The notes beneath the pieces are model-generated. The model ran no database searches, had not been told where the DNA came from, and saw only the letters and a list, made by a program, of their open reading frames with translations. Source: Lineus longissimus (taxonomy: Eukaryota > Nemertea > Pilidiophora > Heteronemertea > Lineidae). From it: DNA of 64,000 nucleotides. Position 1 is the stretch's first letter. Each line of letters opens with the position of its first letter. Where the stretch lies: contig NC_088321.1 of the NCBI RefSeq assembly GCF_910592395.1, positions 9,178,001-9,242,000 on the forward strand. Reading direction: 5' to 3'. The position numbers were made by a program, and so were the translations under genes. Positions 27,403 to 39,842 of this stretch are shown piece after piece.

Positions 27403-30400
27403 TGTAAAACAATGCAAGTTTGATAAAAGAAGCAATTACACTGTTAACCCGTTGACATGAAGGTACTGTAGTGACTCTAAAAGGGGCAATCGACATGAAG
27501 GTACTGTAGTGACTCTTAAACGGGCAATAGGGATTACACTACATCACTGAACGTTCGTGCACTTGAAATTTGGTTGATGGGAATAGAGCGTCTAAGGCTT
27601 TGAGATGCCTTCGCAGTTGGTAAATGCTAGCGGTCTGGTTGATCTCCTAATGTCGCTATCGGTCACCTGTAGCTGATCCATTAACCCTCTCCATTTGAAC
27701 CATTCGGTTGCGTTTAGTCCCAGTGATTCGAAAGGTATCACTGTTTTGTCTGGTCTTAGTAAATCTGAAATATACTTTATCCCTACTTCCTTCCAATGTT
27801 TATGAAAAATCATTCTTTGATTAATTTTGATTAATTTATTGTACCATAAATATGTTTTTCCCGAGCCACGTGCTTGCAGGTGCCGCCTCTTTTGCCTTAG
27901 TGAGCCAATCATCTTATATTGTAGCATGTGATGTATGTTTTACCAGACTATTATGTGGAGTATTGTCCTTTGGATTGAGGGTACGGTTCACCTCAATGTA
28001 AAACAATGCAAGTTTGATAAAAGAAGCAATTACACTGTTAACCCGTTGACATGAAGGTACTGTAGTGACTCTAAAAGGGGCAATCGACATGAAGGTACTG
28101 TAGTGACTCTTAAACGGGCAATAGGGATTACACTACATCTCTGAACGTTCGTGCACTTGAAATTTGGTTGATGGAAATAGAGCGTCTAAGGCTTTGAGAT
28201 GCCTTCGCAGTTGATAAATGCTAGCGGTCTGGTTGATCTCCTAATGTCGCTATCGGTCACCTGTAGCTGATCCATTAACCCTCTCCATTTGAACCATTCG
28301 GTTGCGTTTAGTCCCAGTGATTCGAAAGGTATCACTGTTTTGTCTGGTCTTAGTAAATCTGAAATATACTTTATCCCTACTTCCTTCCAATGTTTAAGAA
28401 AAATCATTATTTGATTAATTTTGATTAATTTATTGTACCATAAATATGTTTTTCCCGAGCCACGTGCTTGCAGGCGCCGCCTCTTTTGCCTTAGTGAGCC
28501 AATCATCTTATATTGTAGCATGTGATGTATGTTTTACCAGACTATTATGTGGAGTATTGTCCTTTGGATTGAGGGTAAGGTTCACCTCAATGTAAAACAA
28601 TGCAAGTTTGATAAAAGAAGCAATTACACTGTTAACCCGTTGACATGAAGGTACTGTAGTGACTCTAAAAGGGGCAATCGACATGAAGGTACTGTAGTGA
28701 CTCTTAAACGGGCAATAGGGATTACACTACATCACTGAACGTTCGTGCACTTGAAATTTGGTTGATGGAAATAGAGCGTCTAAGGCTTTGAGATGCCTTC
28801 GCAGTTGGTAAATGCTAGCGGTCTGGTTGATCTCCTAATGTCGCTATCGGTCACCTGTAGCTGATCCATTAACCCTCTCCATTTGAACCATTCGGTTGCG
28901 TTTAGTCCCAGTGATTCGAAAGGTATCACTGTTTTGTCTGGTCTTAGTAAATCTGAAATATACTTTATCCCTACTTCCTTCCAATGTTTATGAAAAATCA
29001 TTCTTTGATTAATTTTGATTAATTTATTGTACCATAAATATGTTTTTCCCGAGCCACGTGCTTGCAGGTGCCGCCTCTTTTGCCTTAGTGAGCCAATCAT
29101 CTTATATTGTAGCATGTGATGTATGTTTTACCAGACTATTATGTGGAGTATTGTCCTTTGGATTGAGGGTATGGTTCACCTCAATGTAAAACAATGCAAG
29201 TTTGATAAAAGAAGCAATTACACTGTTAACCCGTTGACATGAAGGTACTGTAGTGACTCTAAAAGGGGCAATCGACATGAAGGTACTGTAGTGACTCTTA
29301 AACGGGCAATAGGGATTACCCTACATCTCTGAACGTTCGTGCACTTGAAATTTGGTTGATGGAAATAGCGTCTAAGGCTTTGAGATGCCTTCGCAGTTGA
29401 TAAATGCTAGCGGTCTGGTTGATCTCCTAATGTCGCTATCGGTCACCTGTAGCTGATCCATTAACCCTCTCCATTTGAACCATTCGGTTGCGTTTAGTCC
29501 CAGTGATTCGAAAGGTATCACTGTTTTGTCTGGTCTTAGTAAATCTGAAATATACTTTATCCCTACTTCCTTCCAATGTTTAAGAAAAATCATTATTTGA
29601 TTAATTTTGATTAATTTATTGTACCATAAATATGTTTTTCCCGAGCCACGTGCTTGCAGGCGCCGCCTCTTTTGCCTTAGTGAGCCAATCATCTTATATT
29701 GTAGTATGTGATGTATGTTTTACCAGACTAATATGTGGAGTATTGTCCTTTGGATTGAGGGTAAGGTTCACCTCAATGTAAAACAATGCAAGTTTGATAA
29801 AAGAAGCAATTACACTGTTAACCCGTTGACATGAAGGTACTGTAGTGACTCTAAAAGGGGCAATCGACATGAAGGTACTGTAGTGACTCTTAAACGGGCA
29901 ATAGGGATTACACTACATCACTGAACGTTCGTGCACTTGAAATTTGGTTGATGGAAATAGAGCGTCTAAGGCTTTGAGATGCCTTCGCAGTTGGTAAATG
30001 CTAGCGGTCTGGTTGATCTCCTAATGTCGCTATCGGTCACCTGTAGCTGATCCATTAACCCTCTCCATTTGAACCATTCGGTTGCGTTTAGTCCCAGTGA
30101 TTCGAAAGGTATCACTGTTTTGTCTGGTCTTAGTAAATCTGAAATATACTTTATCCCTACTTCCTTCCAATGTTTATGAAAAATCATTCTTTGATTAATT
30201 TTGATTAATTTATTGTACCATAAATATGTTTTTCCCGAGCCACGTGCTTGCAGGTGCCGCCTCTTTTGCCTTAGTGAGCCAATCATCTTATATTGTAGCA
30301 TGTGATGTATGTTTTACCAGACTATTATGTGGAGTATTGTCCTTTGGATTGAGGGTACGGTTCACCTCAATGTAAAACAATGCAAGTTTGATAAAAGAAG

Positions 30401-32152
30401 CAATTACACTGTTAACCCGTTGACATGAAGGTACTGTAGTGACTCTAAAAGGGGCAATCGACATGAAGGTACTGTAGTGACTCTTAAACGGGCAATAGGG
30501 ATTACACTACATCTCTGAACGTTCGTGCACTTGAAATTTGGTTGATGGAAATAGAGCGTCTAAGGCTTTGAGATGCCTTCGCAGTTGATAAATGCTAGCG
30601 GTCTGGTTGATCTCCTAATGTCGCTATCGGTCACCTGTAGCTGATCCATTAACCCTCTCCATTTGAACCATTCGGTTGCGTTTAGTCCCAGTGATTCGAA
30701 AGGTATCACTGTTTTGTCTGGTCTTAGTAAATCTGAAATATACTTTATCCCTACTTCCTTCCAATGTTTAAGAAAAATCATTATTTGATTAATTTTGATT
30801 AATTTATTGTACCATAAATATGTTTTTCCCGAGCCACGTGCTTGCAGGCGCCGCCTCTTTTGCCTTAGTGAGCCAATCATCTTATATTGTAGTATGTGAT
30901 GTATGTTTTACCAGACTATTATGTGGAGTATTGTCCTTTGGATTGAGGGTAAGGTTCACCTCAATGTAAAACAATGCAAGTTTGATAAAAGAAGCAATTA
31001 CACTGTTAACCCGTTGACATGAAGGTACTGTAGTGACTCTAAAAGGGGCAATCGACATGAAGGTACTGTAGTGACTCTTAAACGGGCAATAGGGATTACA
31101 CTACATCACTGAACGTTCGTGCACTTGAAATTTGGTTGATGGAAATAGAGCGTCTAAGGCTTTGAGATGCCTTCGCAGTTGGTAAATGCTAGCGGTCTGG
31201 TTGATCTCCTAATGTCGCTATCGGTCACCTGTAGCTGATCCATTAACCCTCTCCATTTGAACCATTCGGTTGCGTTTAGTCCCAGTGATTCGAAAGGTAT
31301 CACTGTTTTGTCTGGTCTTAGTAAATCTGAAATATACTTTATCCCTACTTCCTTCCAATGTTTATGAAAAATCATTCTTTCATTAATTTTGATTAATTTA
31401 TTGTACCATAAATATGTTTTTCCCGAGCCACGTGCTTGCAGGTGCCGCCTCTTTTGCCTTAGTGAGCCAATCATCTTATATTGTAGCATGTGATGTATGT
31501 TTTACCAGACTATTATGTGGAGTATTGTCCTTTGGATTGAGGGTACGGTTCACCTCAATGTAAAACAATGCAAGTTTGATAAAAGAAGCAATTACACTGT
31601 TAACCCGTTGACATGAAGGTACTGTAGTGACTCTAAAAGGGGCAATCGACATGAAGGTACTGTAGTGACTCTTAAACGGGCAATAGGGATTACACTACAT
31701 CTCTGAACGTTCGTGCACTTGAAATTTGGTTGATGGAAATAGAGCGTCTAAGGCTTTGAGATGCCTTCGCAGTTGATAAATGCTAGCGGTCTGGTTGATC
31801 TCCTAATGTCGCTATCGGTCACCTGTAGCTGATCCATTAACCCTCTCCATTTGAACCATTCGGTTGCGTTTAGTCCCAGTGATTCGAAAGGTATCACTGT
31901 TTTGTCTGGTCTTAGTAAATCTGAAATATACTTTATCCCTACTTCCTTCCAATGTTTAAGAAAAATCATTATTTGCTTAATTTTTATTAATTTATTGTAC
32001 CATAAATATGTTTTTCCCGAGCCACGTGCTTGCAGGCGCCGCCTCTTTTGCCTTAGTGAGCCAATCATCTTATATTGTAGCATGTGATGTATGTTTTACC
32101 AGACTATTATGTGGAGTATTGTCCTTTGGATTGAGGGTAAGGTTCACCTCAA
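27403..32152. repeat. Two-monomer higher-order repeat c-d, four copies (about 1188 bp)
   Basis: Relics at 27592, 28780, 29966 and 31154 are type c (Thr103, His16), and those at 28186, 29372, 30560 and 31748 are type d (Ile38, Leu42, Arg16). A private GTAGTATG change that removes the usual relic ATG appears at 29705 and again at 30893, exactly 1188 bp apart. One unit is 1186 bp because AG was lost from AGAG near 29367. Confidence 0.85.
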
Positions 32153-32939
32153 TGTAAAACAATGCAAGTTTGATAAAAGAAGCAATTACACTGTTAACCC
32201 GTTGACATGAAGGTACTGTAGTGACTCTAAAAGGGGCAATCGACATGAAGGTACTGTAGTGACTCTTAAACGGGCAATAGGGATTACACTACATCTCTGA
32301 ACGTTCGTGCACTTGAAATTTGGTTGATGGAAATAGAGCGTCTAAGGCTTTGAGATGCCTTCGCAGTTGATAAATGCTAGCGGTCTGGTTGATCTCCTAA
32401 TGTCGCTATCGGTCACCTGTAGCTGATCCATTAACCCTCTCCATTTGAACCATTCGGTTGCGTTTAGTCCCAGTGATTCGAAAGGTATCACTGTTTTGTC
32501 TGGTCTTAGTAAATCTGAAATATACTTTATCCCTACTTCCTTCCAATGTTTATGAAAAATCATTCTTTGATTAATTTTGATTAATTTATTGTACCATAAA
32601 TATGTTTTTCCCGAGCCACGTGCTTGCAGGCGCCGCCTCTTTTGCCTTAGTGAGCCAATCATCTTATATTGTAGCATGTGATGTATGTTTTACCAGACTA
32701 TTATGTGGAGTATTGTCCTTTGGATTGAGGGTACGGTTCACCTCACTCAATGTAAAACAATGCAAGTTTGATAAAAGAAGCAGTTACACTGTTAACCCGT
32801 TGACATGAAGGTACTGTAGTGACTCTAAAAGGGGCAATCGACATGAAGGTACTGTAGTGACTCTTAAACGGGCAATAGGGATTACACTACATCTCTGAAC
32901 GTTCGTGCACTTGAAATTTGGTTGATGGAAATAGAGCGT

Positions 32940-33276
32940 CTAAGGCTTTGAGATGCCTTCGCAGTTGATAAATGCTAGCGGTCTGGTTGATCTCCTAATG
33001 TCGCTATCGGTCACCTGTAGCTGATCCATTAACCCTCTCCATTTGAACCATTCGGTTGCGTTTAGTCCCAGTGATTCGAAAGGTATCACTGTTTTGTCTG
33101 GTCTTAGTAAATCTGAAATATACTTTTATCCCTACTTCCTTCCAATGTTTAAGAAAAATCATTATTTGATTAATTTTGATTAATTTATTGTACCATAAAT
33201 ATGTTTTTCCCGAGCCACGTGCTTGCAGGCGCCGCCTCTTTTGCCTTAGTGAGCCAATCATCTTATATTGTAGCAT
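32940..33276 (-). pseudogene. LINE relic copy with +T frameshift
   Basis: An extra T in the run at about 33124-33127 (CTTTTATCCC for CTTTATCCC) shifts the frame near codon 51, leaving a 90-codon frame with a different C-terminal half. The same change occurs in the relics at 43003, 47757 and 50134. Two of those also share a nearby CCAAAC variant, which supports inheritance by duplication rather than four separate homopolymer errors. Confidence 0.62.
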
Positions 33277-34128
33277 GTGATGTATGTTTTACCAGACTAT
33301 TATGTGGAGTATTGTCCTTTGGATTGAGGGTAAGGTTCACCTCAATGTAAAACAATGCAAGTTTGATAAAAGAAGCAATTACACTGTTAACCCGTTGACA
33401 TGAAGGTACTGTAGTGACTCTAAAAGGGGCAATCGACATGAAGGTACTGTAGTGACTCTTAAACTGGCAATAGGGATTACACTACATCTCTGAACATTCG
33501 TGCACTTGAAATTTGGTTGATGGAAATAGAGCGTCTAAGGCTTTGAGATGCCTTCGCAGTTGATAAATGCTAGCGGTCTGGTTGATCTCCTAATGTCGCT
33601 ATCGGTCACCTGTAGCTGATCCATTAACCCTCTCCATTTGAACCATTCGGTTGCGTTTAGTCCCAGTGATTCGAAAGGTATCACTGTTTTGTCTGGTCTT
33701 AGTAAATCTGAAATATACTTTATCCCTACTTCCTTCCAATGTTTATGAAAAATCATTCTTTGATTAATTTTGATTAATTTATTGTACCATAAATATGTTT
33801 TTCCCGAGCCACGTGCTTGCAGGCGCCGCCTCTTTTGCCTCAGTGAGCCAATCATCTTATATTGTAGCATGTGATGTATGTTTTACCAGACTATTATGTG
33901 GAGTATTGTCCTTTGGATTGAGGGTAAGGTTCACCTCAATGTAAAACAATGCAAGTTTGATAAAAGAAGCAATTACACTGTTAACCCGTTGACATGAAGG
34001 TACTGTAGTGACTCTAAAAGGGGCAATCGACATGAAGGTACTGTAGTGACTCTTAAACGGGCAATAGGGATTACACTACATCACTGAACGCTCGTGCACT
34101 TGAAATTTGGTTGATGGAAATAGAGCGT

Positions 34129-34464
34129 CTAAGGCTTTGAGATGCCTTCGCAGTTGGTAAATGCTAGGGGTCTGGTTGATCTCCTAATGTCGCTATCGGT
34201 CACCTGTAGCCGATCCATTAACCCTCTCTATTTGAACCATTCGGTTGCGTTTAGTCCCAGTGATTCGAAAGGTATCACTGTTTTGTCTGGTCTTAGTAAA
34301 TCTGAAATATACTTTATCCCTACTTCCTTCCAATGTTTATGAAAAATCATTCTTTGATTAATTTTGATTAATTTATTGTACCATAAATATGTTTTTCCCG
34401 AGCCACGTGCTTGCAGGTGCCGCCTCTTTTGCCTTAGTGAGCCAATCATCTTATATTGTAGCAT
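34129..34464 (-). pseudogene. LINE relic copy with nonsense change at Trp79
   Basis: The segment is 336 bp and in frame, but CTCCATTTG is CTCTATTTG near 34226-34234, turning the Trp79 codon into TAG. Only 78 codons remain open. It also carries the private GCTAGGGG and GAACGCTCG changes, so this monomer has drifted more than its neighbours. Confidence 0.62.
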
Positions 34465-35773
34465 GTGATGTATGTTTTACCAGACTATTATGTGGAGTAT
34501 TGTCCTTTGGATTGAGGGTACGGTTCACCTCAATGTAAAACAATGCAAGTTTGATAAAAGAAGCAATTACACTGTTAACCCGTTGACATGAAGGTACTGT
34601 AGTGACTCTAAAAGGGGCAATCGACATGAAGGTACTGTAGTGACTCTTAAACGGGCAATAGGGATTACACTACATCACTGAACGTTCGTGCACTTGAAAT
34701 TTGGTTGATGGAAATAGAGCGTCTAAGGCTTTGAGATGCCTTCGCAGTTGGTAAATGCTAGCGGTCTGGTTGATCTCCTAATGTCGCTATCGGTCACCTG
34801 TAGCTGATCCATTAACCCTCTCCATTTGACCCATTCGGTTGCGTTTAGTCCCAGTGATTCGAAAGGTATCACTGTTTTGTCTGGTCTTAGTAAATCTGAA
34901 ATATACTTTATCCCTACTTCCTTCCAATGTTTATGAAAAATCATTCTTTGATTAATTTTGATTAATTTATTGTACCATAAATATGTTTTTCCCGAGCCAC
35001 GTGCTTGCAGGTGCCGCCTCTTTTGCCTTAGTGAGCCAATCATCTTATATTGTAGCATGTAATGTATGTTTTACCAGACTATTATGTGGAGTATTGTCCT
35101 TTGGATTGAGGGTACGGTTCACCTCAATGTAAAACAATGCAAGTTTGATAAAAGAAGCAATTACACTGTTAACCCGTTGACATGAAGGTACTGTAGTGAC
35201 TCTAAAAGGGGCAATCGACATGAAGGTACTGTAGTGACTCTTAAACGGGCAATAGGGATTACACTACATCTCTGAACGTTCGTGCACTTGAAATTTGGTT
35301 GATGGAAATAGAGCGTCTAAGGCTTTGAGATGCCTTCGCAGTTGATAAATGCTAGCGGTCTGGTTGATCTCCTAATGTCGCTATCGGTCACCTGTAGCTG
35401 ATCAATTAACCCTCTCCATTTGAACCATTCGGTTGCGTTTAGTCCCAGTGATTCGAAAGGTATCACTGTTTTGTCTGGTCTTAGTAAATCTGAAATATAC
35501 TTTATCCCTACTTCCTTCCAATGTTTATGAAAGATCATTATTTGATTAATTTTGATTAATTTATTGTACCATAAATATGTTTTTCCCGAGCCACGTGCTT
35601 GCAGGTGCCGCCTCTTTTGCCTTAGTGAGCCAATCATCTTATATTGTAGCATGTGATGTATGTTTTACCAGACTATTATGTGGAGTATTGTCCTTTGGAT
35701 TGAGGGTACGGGTTCACCTCAATGTAAAACAATGCAAGTTTGATGAAAGAAGCAATTACACTGTTAACCCGTT

Positions 35774-35811
35774 GACATGAAGGTACTGTAGTGACTCTTA
35801 AACGGGCAATA
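35774..35811. repeat. Single 38-bp box: one copy deleted (557-bp period)
   Basis: Here GTTGACATGAAGG leads straight into the second-box ending TTAAACGGGCAATA, with no first-box ending. The period from relic 35317 to relic 35874 is 557 bp: 595 (because of an extra G upstream) minus 38. This is the product expected from recombination or slippage between the two boxes. It is the only such loss in the window and lies at the junction with region D. Confidence 0.92.
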
Positions 35812-38800
35812 GGGATTACACTACATCTCTGAACGTTCGTGCACTTGAAATTTGGTTGATGGAAATAGAGCGTCTAAGGCTTTGAGATGCCTTCGCAGTT
35901 GATAAATGCTAGCGGTCTGGTTGATCTCCCAATGTCGCTATCGGTCACCTGTAGCTGATCCATTAACCCTCTCCATTTGAACCATTCGGTTGCGTTTAGT
36001 CCCAGTGATTCGAAAGGTATCACTGTTTTGTCTGGTCTTAGTAAATCTGAAATATACTTTATCCCTACTTCCTTCCAATGTTTATGAAAAATCATTCTTT
36101 GATTAATTTTGATTAATTTATTGTACCATAAATATGTTTTTCCCGAGCCACGTGCTTGCAGGCGCCGCCTCTTTTGCCTCAGTGAGCCAATCATCTTATA
36201 TTGTAGCATGTGATGTATGTTTTACCAGACTATTATGTGGAGTATTGTCCTTTGGATTGAGGGTAAGGTTCACCTCAATGTAAAACAATGCAAGTTTGAT
36301 AAAAGAAGCAATTACACTGTTAACCCGTTGACATGAAGGTACTGTAGTGACTCTAAAAGGGGCAATCGACATGAAGGTACTGTAGTGACTCTTAAACGGG
36401 CAATAGGGATTACACTACATCTCTGAACGTTCGTGCACTTGAAATTTGGTTGATGGAAATAGAGCGTCTAAGGCTTTGAGATGCCTTCGCAGTTGATAAA
36501 TGCTAGCGGTCTGGTTGATCTCCTAATGTCGCTATCGGTCACCTGTAGCTGATCCATTAACCCTCTCCATTTGAACCATTCGGTTGCGTTTAGTCCCAGT
36601 GATTCGAAAGGTATCACTGTTTTGTCTGGTCTTAGTAAATCTGAAATATACTTTATCCCTACTTCCTTCCAATGTTTATGAAAAATCATTCTTTGATTAA
36701 TTTTGATTAATTTATTGTACCATAAATATGTTTTTCCCGAGCCACGTGCTTGCAGGCGCCGCCTCTTTTGCCTCAGTGAGCCAATCATCTTATATTGTAG
36801 CATGTGATGTATGTTTTACCAGACTATTATGTGGAGTATTGTCCTTTGGATTGAGGGTAAGGTTCACCTCAATGTAAAACAATGCAAGTTTGATAAAAGA
36901 AGCAATTACACTGTTAACCCGTTGACATGAAGGTACTGTAGTGACTCTAAAAGGGGCAATCGACATGAAGGTACTGTAGTGACTCTTAAACGGGCAATAG
37001 GGATTACACTACATCTCTGAACGTTCGTGCACTTGAAATTTGGTTGATGGAAATAGAGCGTCTAAGGCTTTGAGATGCCTTCGCAGTTGATAAATGCTAG
37101 CGGTCTGGTTGATCTCCTAATGTCGCTATCGGTCACCTGTAGCTGATCCATTAACCCTCTCCATTTGAACCATTCGGTTGCGTTTAGTCCCAGTGATTCG
37201 AAAGGTATCACTGTTTTGTCTGGTCTTAGTAAATCTGAAATATACTTTATCCCTACTTCCTTCCAATGTTTATGAAAAATCATTCTTTGATTAATTTTGA
37301 TTAATTTATTGTACCATAAATATGTTTTTCCCGAGCCACGTGCTTGCAGGCGCCGCCTCTTTTGCCTCAGTGAGCCAATCATCTTATATTGTAGCATGTG
37401 ATGTATGTTTTACCAGACTATTATGTGGAGTATTGTCCTTTGGATTGAGGGTAAGGTTCACCTCAATGTAAAACAATGCAAGTTTGATAAAAGAAGCAAT
37501 TACACTGTTAACCCGTTGATATGAAGGTACTGTAGTGACTCTAAAAGGGGCAATCGACATAAAGGTACTGTAGTGACTCTTAAACGGGCAATAGGGATTA
37601 CACTACATCTCTGAACGTTCGTGCACTTGAAATTTGGTTGATGGAAATAGAGCGTCTAAGGCTTTGAGATGCCTTCGCAGTTGATAAATGCTAGCGGTCT
37701 GGTTGATCTCCCAATGTCGCTATCGGTCACCTGTAGCTGATCCATTAACCCTCTCCATTTGAACCATTCGGTTGCGTTTAGTCCCAGTGATTCGAAAGGT
37801 ATCACTGTTTTGTCTGGTCTTAGTAAATCTGAAATATACTTTATCCCTACTTCCTTCCAATGTTTATGAAAAATCATTCTTTGATTAATTTTGATTAATT
37901 TATTGTACCATAAATATGTTTTTCCCGAGCCACGTGCTTGCAGGCGCCGCCTCTTTTGCCTCAGTGAGCCAATCATCTTATATTGTAGCATGTGATGTAT
38001 GTTTTACCAGACTATTATGTGGAGTATTGTCCTTTGGATTGAGGGTAAGGTTCACCTCAATGTAAAACAATGCAAGTTTGATAAAAGAAGCAATTACACT
38101 GTTAACCCGTTGACATGAAGGTACTGTAGTGACTCTAAAAGGGGCAATCGACATGAAGGTACTGTAGTGACTCTTAAACGGGCAATAGGGATTACACTAC
38201 ATCTCTGAACGTTCGTGCACTTGAAATTTGGTTGATGGAAATAGAGCGTCTAAGGCTTTGAGATGCCTTCGCAGTTGATAAATGCTAGCGGTCTGGTTGA
38301 TCTCCTAATGTCGCTATCGGTCACCTGTAGCTGATCCATTAACCCTCTCCATTTGAACCATTCGGTTGCGTTTAGTCCCAGTGATTCGAAAGGTATCACT
38401 GTTTTGTCTGGTCTTAGTAAATCTGAAATATACTTTATCCCTACTTCCTTCCAATGTTTATGAAAAATCATTCTTTGATTAATTTTGATTAATTTATTGT
38501 ACCATAAATATGTTTTTCCCGAGCCACGTGCTTGCAGGCGCCGCCTCTTTTGCCTCAGTGAGCCAATCATCTTATATTGTAGCATGTGATGTATGTTTTA
38601 CCAGACTATTATGTGGAGTATTGTCCTTTGGATTGAGGGTAAGGTTCACCTCAATGTAAAACAATGCAAGTTTGATAAAAGAAGCAATTACACTGTTAAC
38701 CCGTTGATATGAAGGTACTGTAGTGACTCTAAAAGGGGCAATCGACATAAAGGTACTGTAGTGACTCTTAAACGGGCAATAGGGATTACACTACATCTCT

Positions 38801-39842
38801 GAACGTTCGTGCACTTGAAATTTGGTTGATGGAAATAGAGCGTCTAAGGCTTTGAGATGCCTTCGCAGTTGATAAATGCTAGCGGTCTGGTTGATCTCCC
38901 AATGTCGCTATCGGTCACCTGTAGCTGATCCATTAACCCTCTCCATTTGAACCATTCGGTTGCGTTTAGTCCCAGTGATTCGAAAGGTATCACTGTTTTG
39001 TCTGGTCTTAGTAAATCTGAAATATACTTTATCCCTACTTCCTTCCAATGTTTATGAAAAATCATTCTTTGATTAATTTTGATTAATTTATTGTACCATA
39101 AATATGTTTTTCCCGAGCCACGTGCTTGCAGGCGCCGCCTCTTTTGCCTCAGTGAGCCAATCATCTTATATTGTAGCATGTGATGTATGTTTTACCAGAC
39201 TATTATGTGGAGTATTGTCCTTTGGATTGAGGGTAAGGTTCACCTCAATGTAAAACAATGCAAGTTTGATAAAAGAAGCAATTACACTGTTAACCCGTTG
39301 ACATGAAGGTACTGTAGTGACTCTAAAAGGGGCAATCGACATGAAGGTACTGTAGTGACTCTTAAACGGGCAATAGGGATTACACTACATCTCTGAACGT
39401 TCGTGCACTTGAAATTTGGTTGATGGAAATAGAGCGTCTAAGGCTTTGAGATGCCTTCGCAGTTGATAAATGCTAGCGGTCTGGTTGATCTCCTAATGTC
39501 GCTATCGGTCACCTGTAGCTGATCCATTAACCCTCTCCATTTGAACCATTCGGTTGCGTTTAGTCCCAGTGATTCGAAAGGTATCACTGTTTTGTCTGGT
39601 CTTAGTAAATCTGAAATATACTTTATCCCTACTTCCTTCCAATGTTTATGAAAAATCATTCTTTGATTAATTTTGATTAATTTATTGTACCATAAATATG
39701 TTTTTCCCGAGCCACGTGCTTGCAGGCGCCGCCTCTTTTGCCTCAGTGAGCCAATCATCTTATATTGTAGCATGTGATGTATGTTTTACCAGACTATTAT
39801 GTGGAGTATTGTCCTTTGGATTGAGGGTAAGGTTCACCTCAA

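Larger units (their letters stand above)
8973..32152. repeat. Array region B: mosaic of four main monomer types
   Basis: Linked variants define four types. Type a: an AG insertion in the relic (CACAGTG), 596 bp. Type b: TCACTGAAC, GTTGGTAAA, CCGATCC, CAGGTG. Type c: like b but CTGATCC. Type d: TTTAAG with ATTTGAT, CAGGCG, GTAAGG. Full-length minus-strand relics begin at 9162, 9756, 10350, 10944, 11538, 12728, 13918, 14512, 15106, 16296, 16890, 17484, 18674, 19268, 20458, 21052, 21646, 22240, 23430, 24024, 24618, 26404, 26998, 27592, 28186, 28780, 29372 and 30560 (both without the first ATG), 29966, 31154 and 31748. Type a or a-like broken relics begin at 12132, 13322, 15700, 18078, 19862, 22834, 25212 and 25808. 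Confidence 0.85.
32153..35722. repeat. Array region C: transition zone with indels
   Basis: Six monomers link the type-mosaic region to the homogenised region. Full-length minus-strand relics begin at 32342, 33535, 34723 and 35317; broken ones begin at 32940 and 34129. The first monomer ends with CACTCACTCAATG, a 4-bp insertion that makes its period 598 bp, and the next has an extra T (CTTTTATCCC). The same linked pair of insertions reappears near 42.4-43.2 kb and 47.2-48.0 kb. The monomer with the relic at 35317 resembles region A (Ile83, extra G in GTACGGGTTC). Confidence 0.8.
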
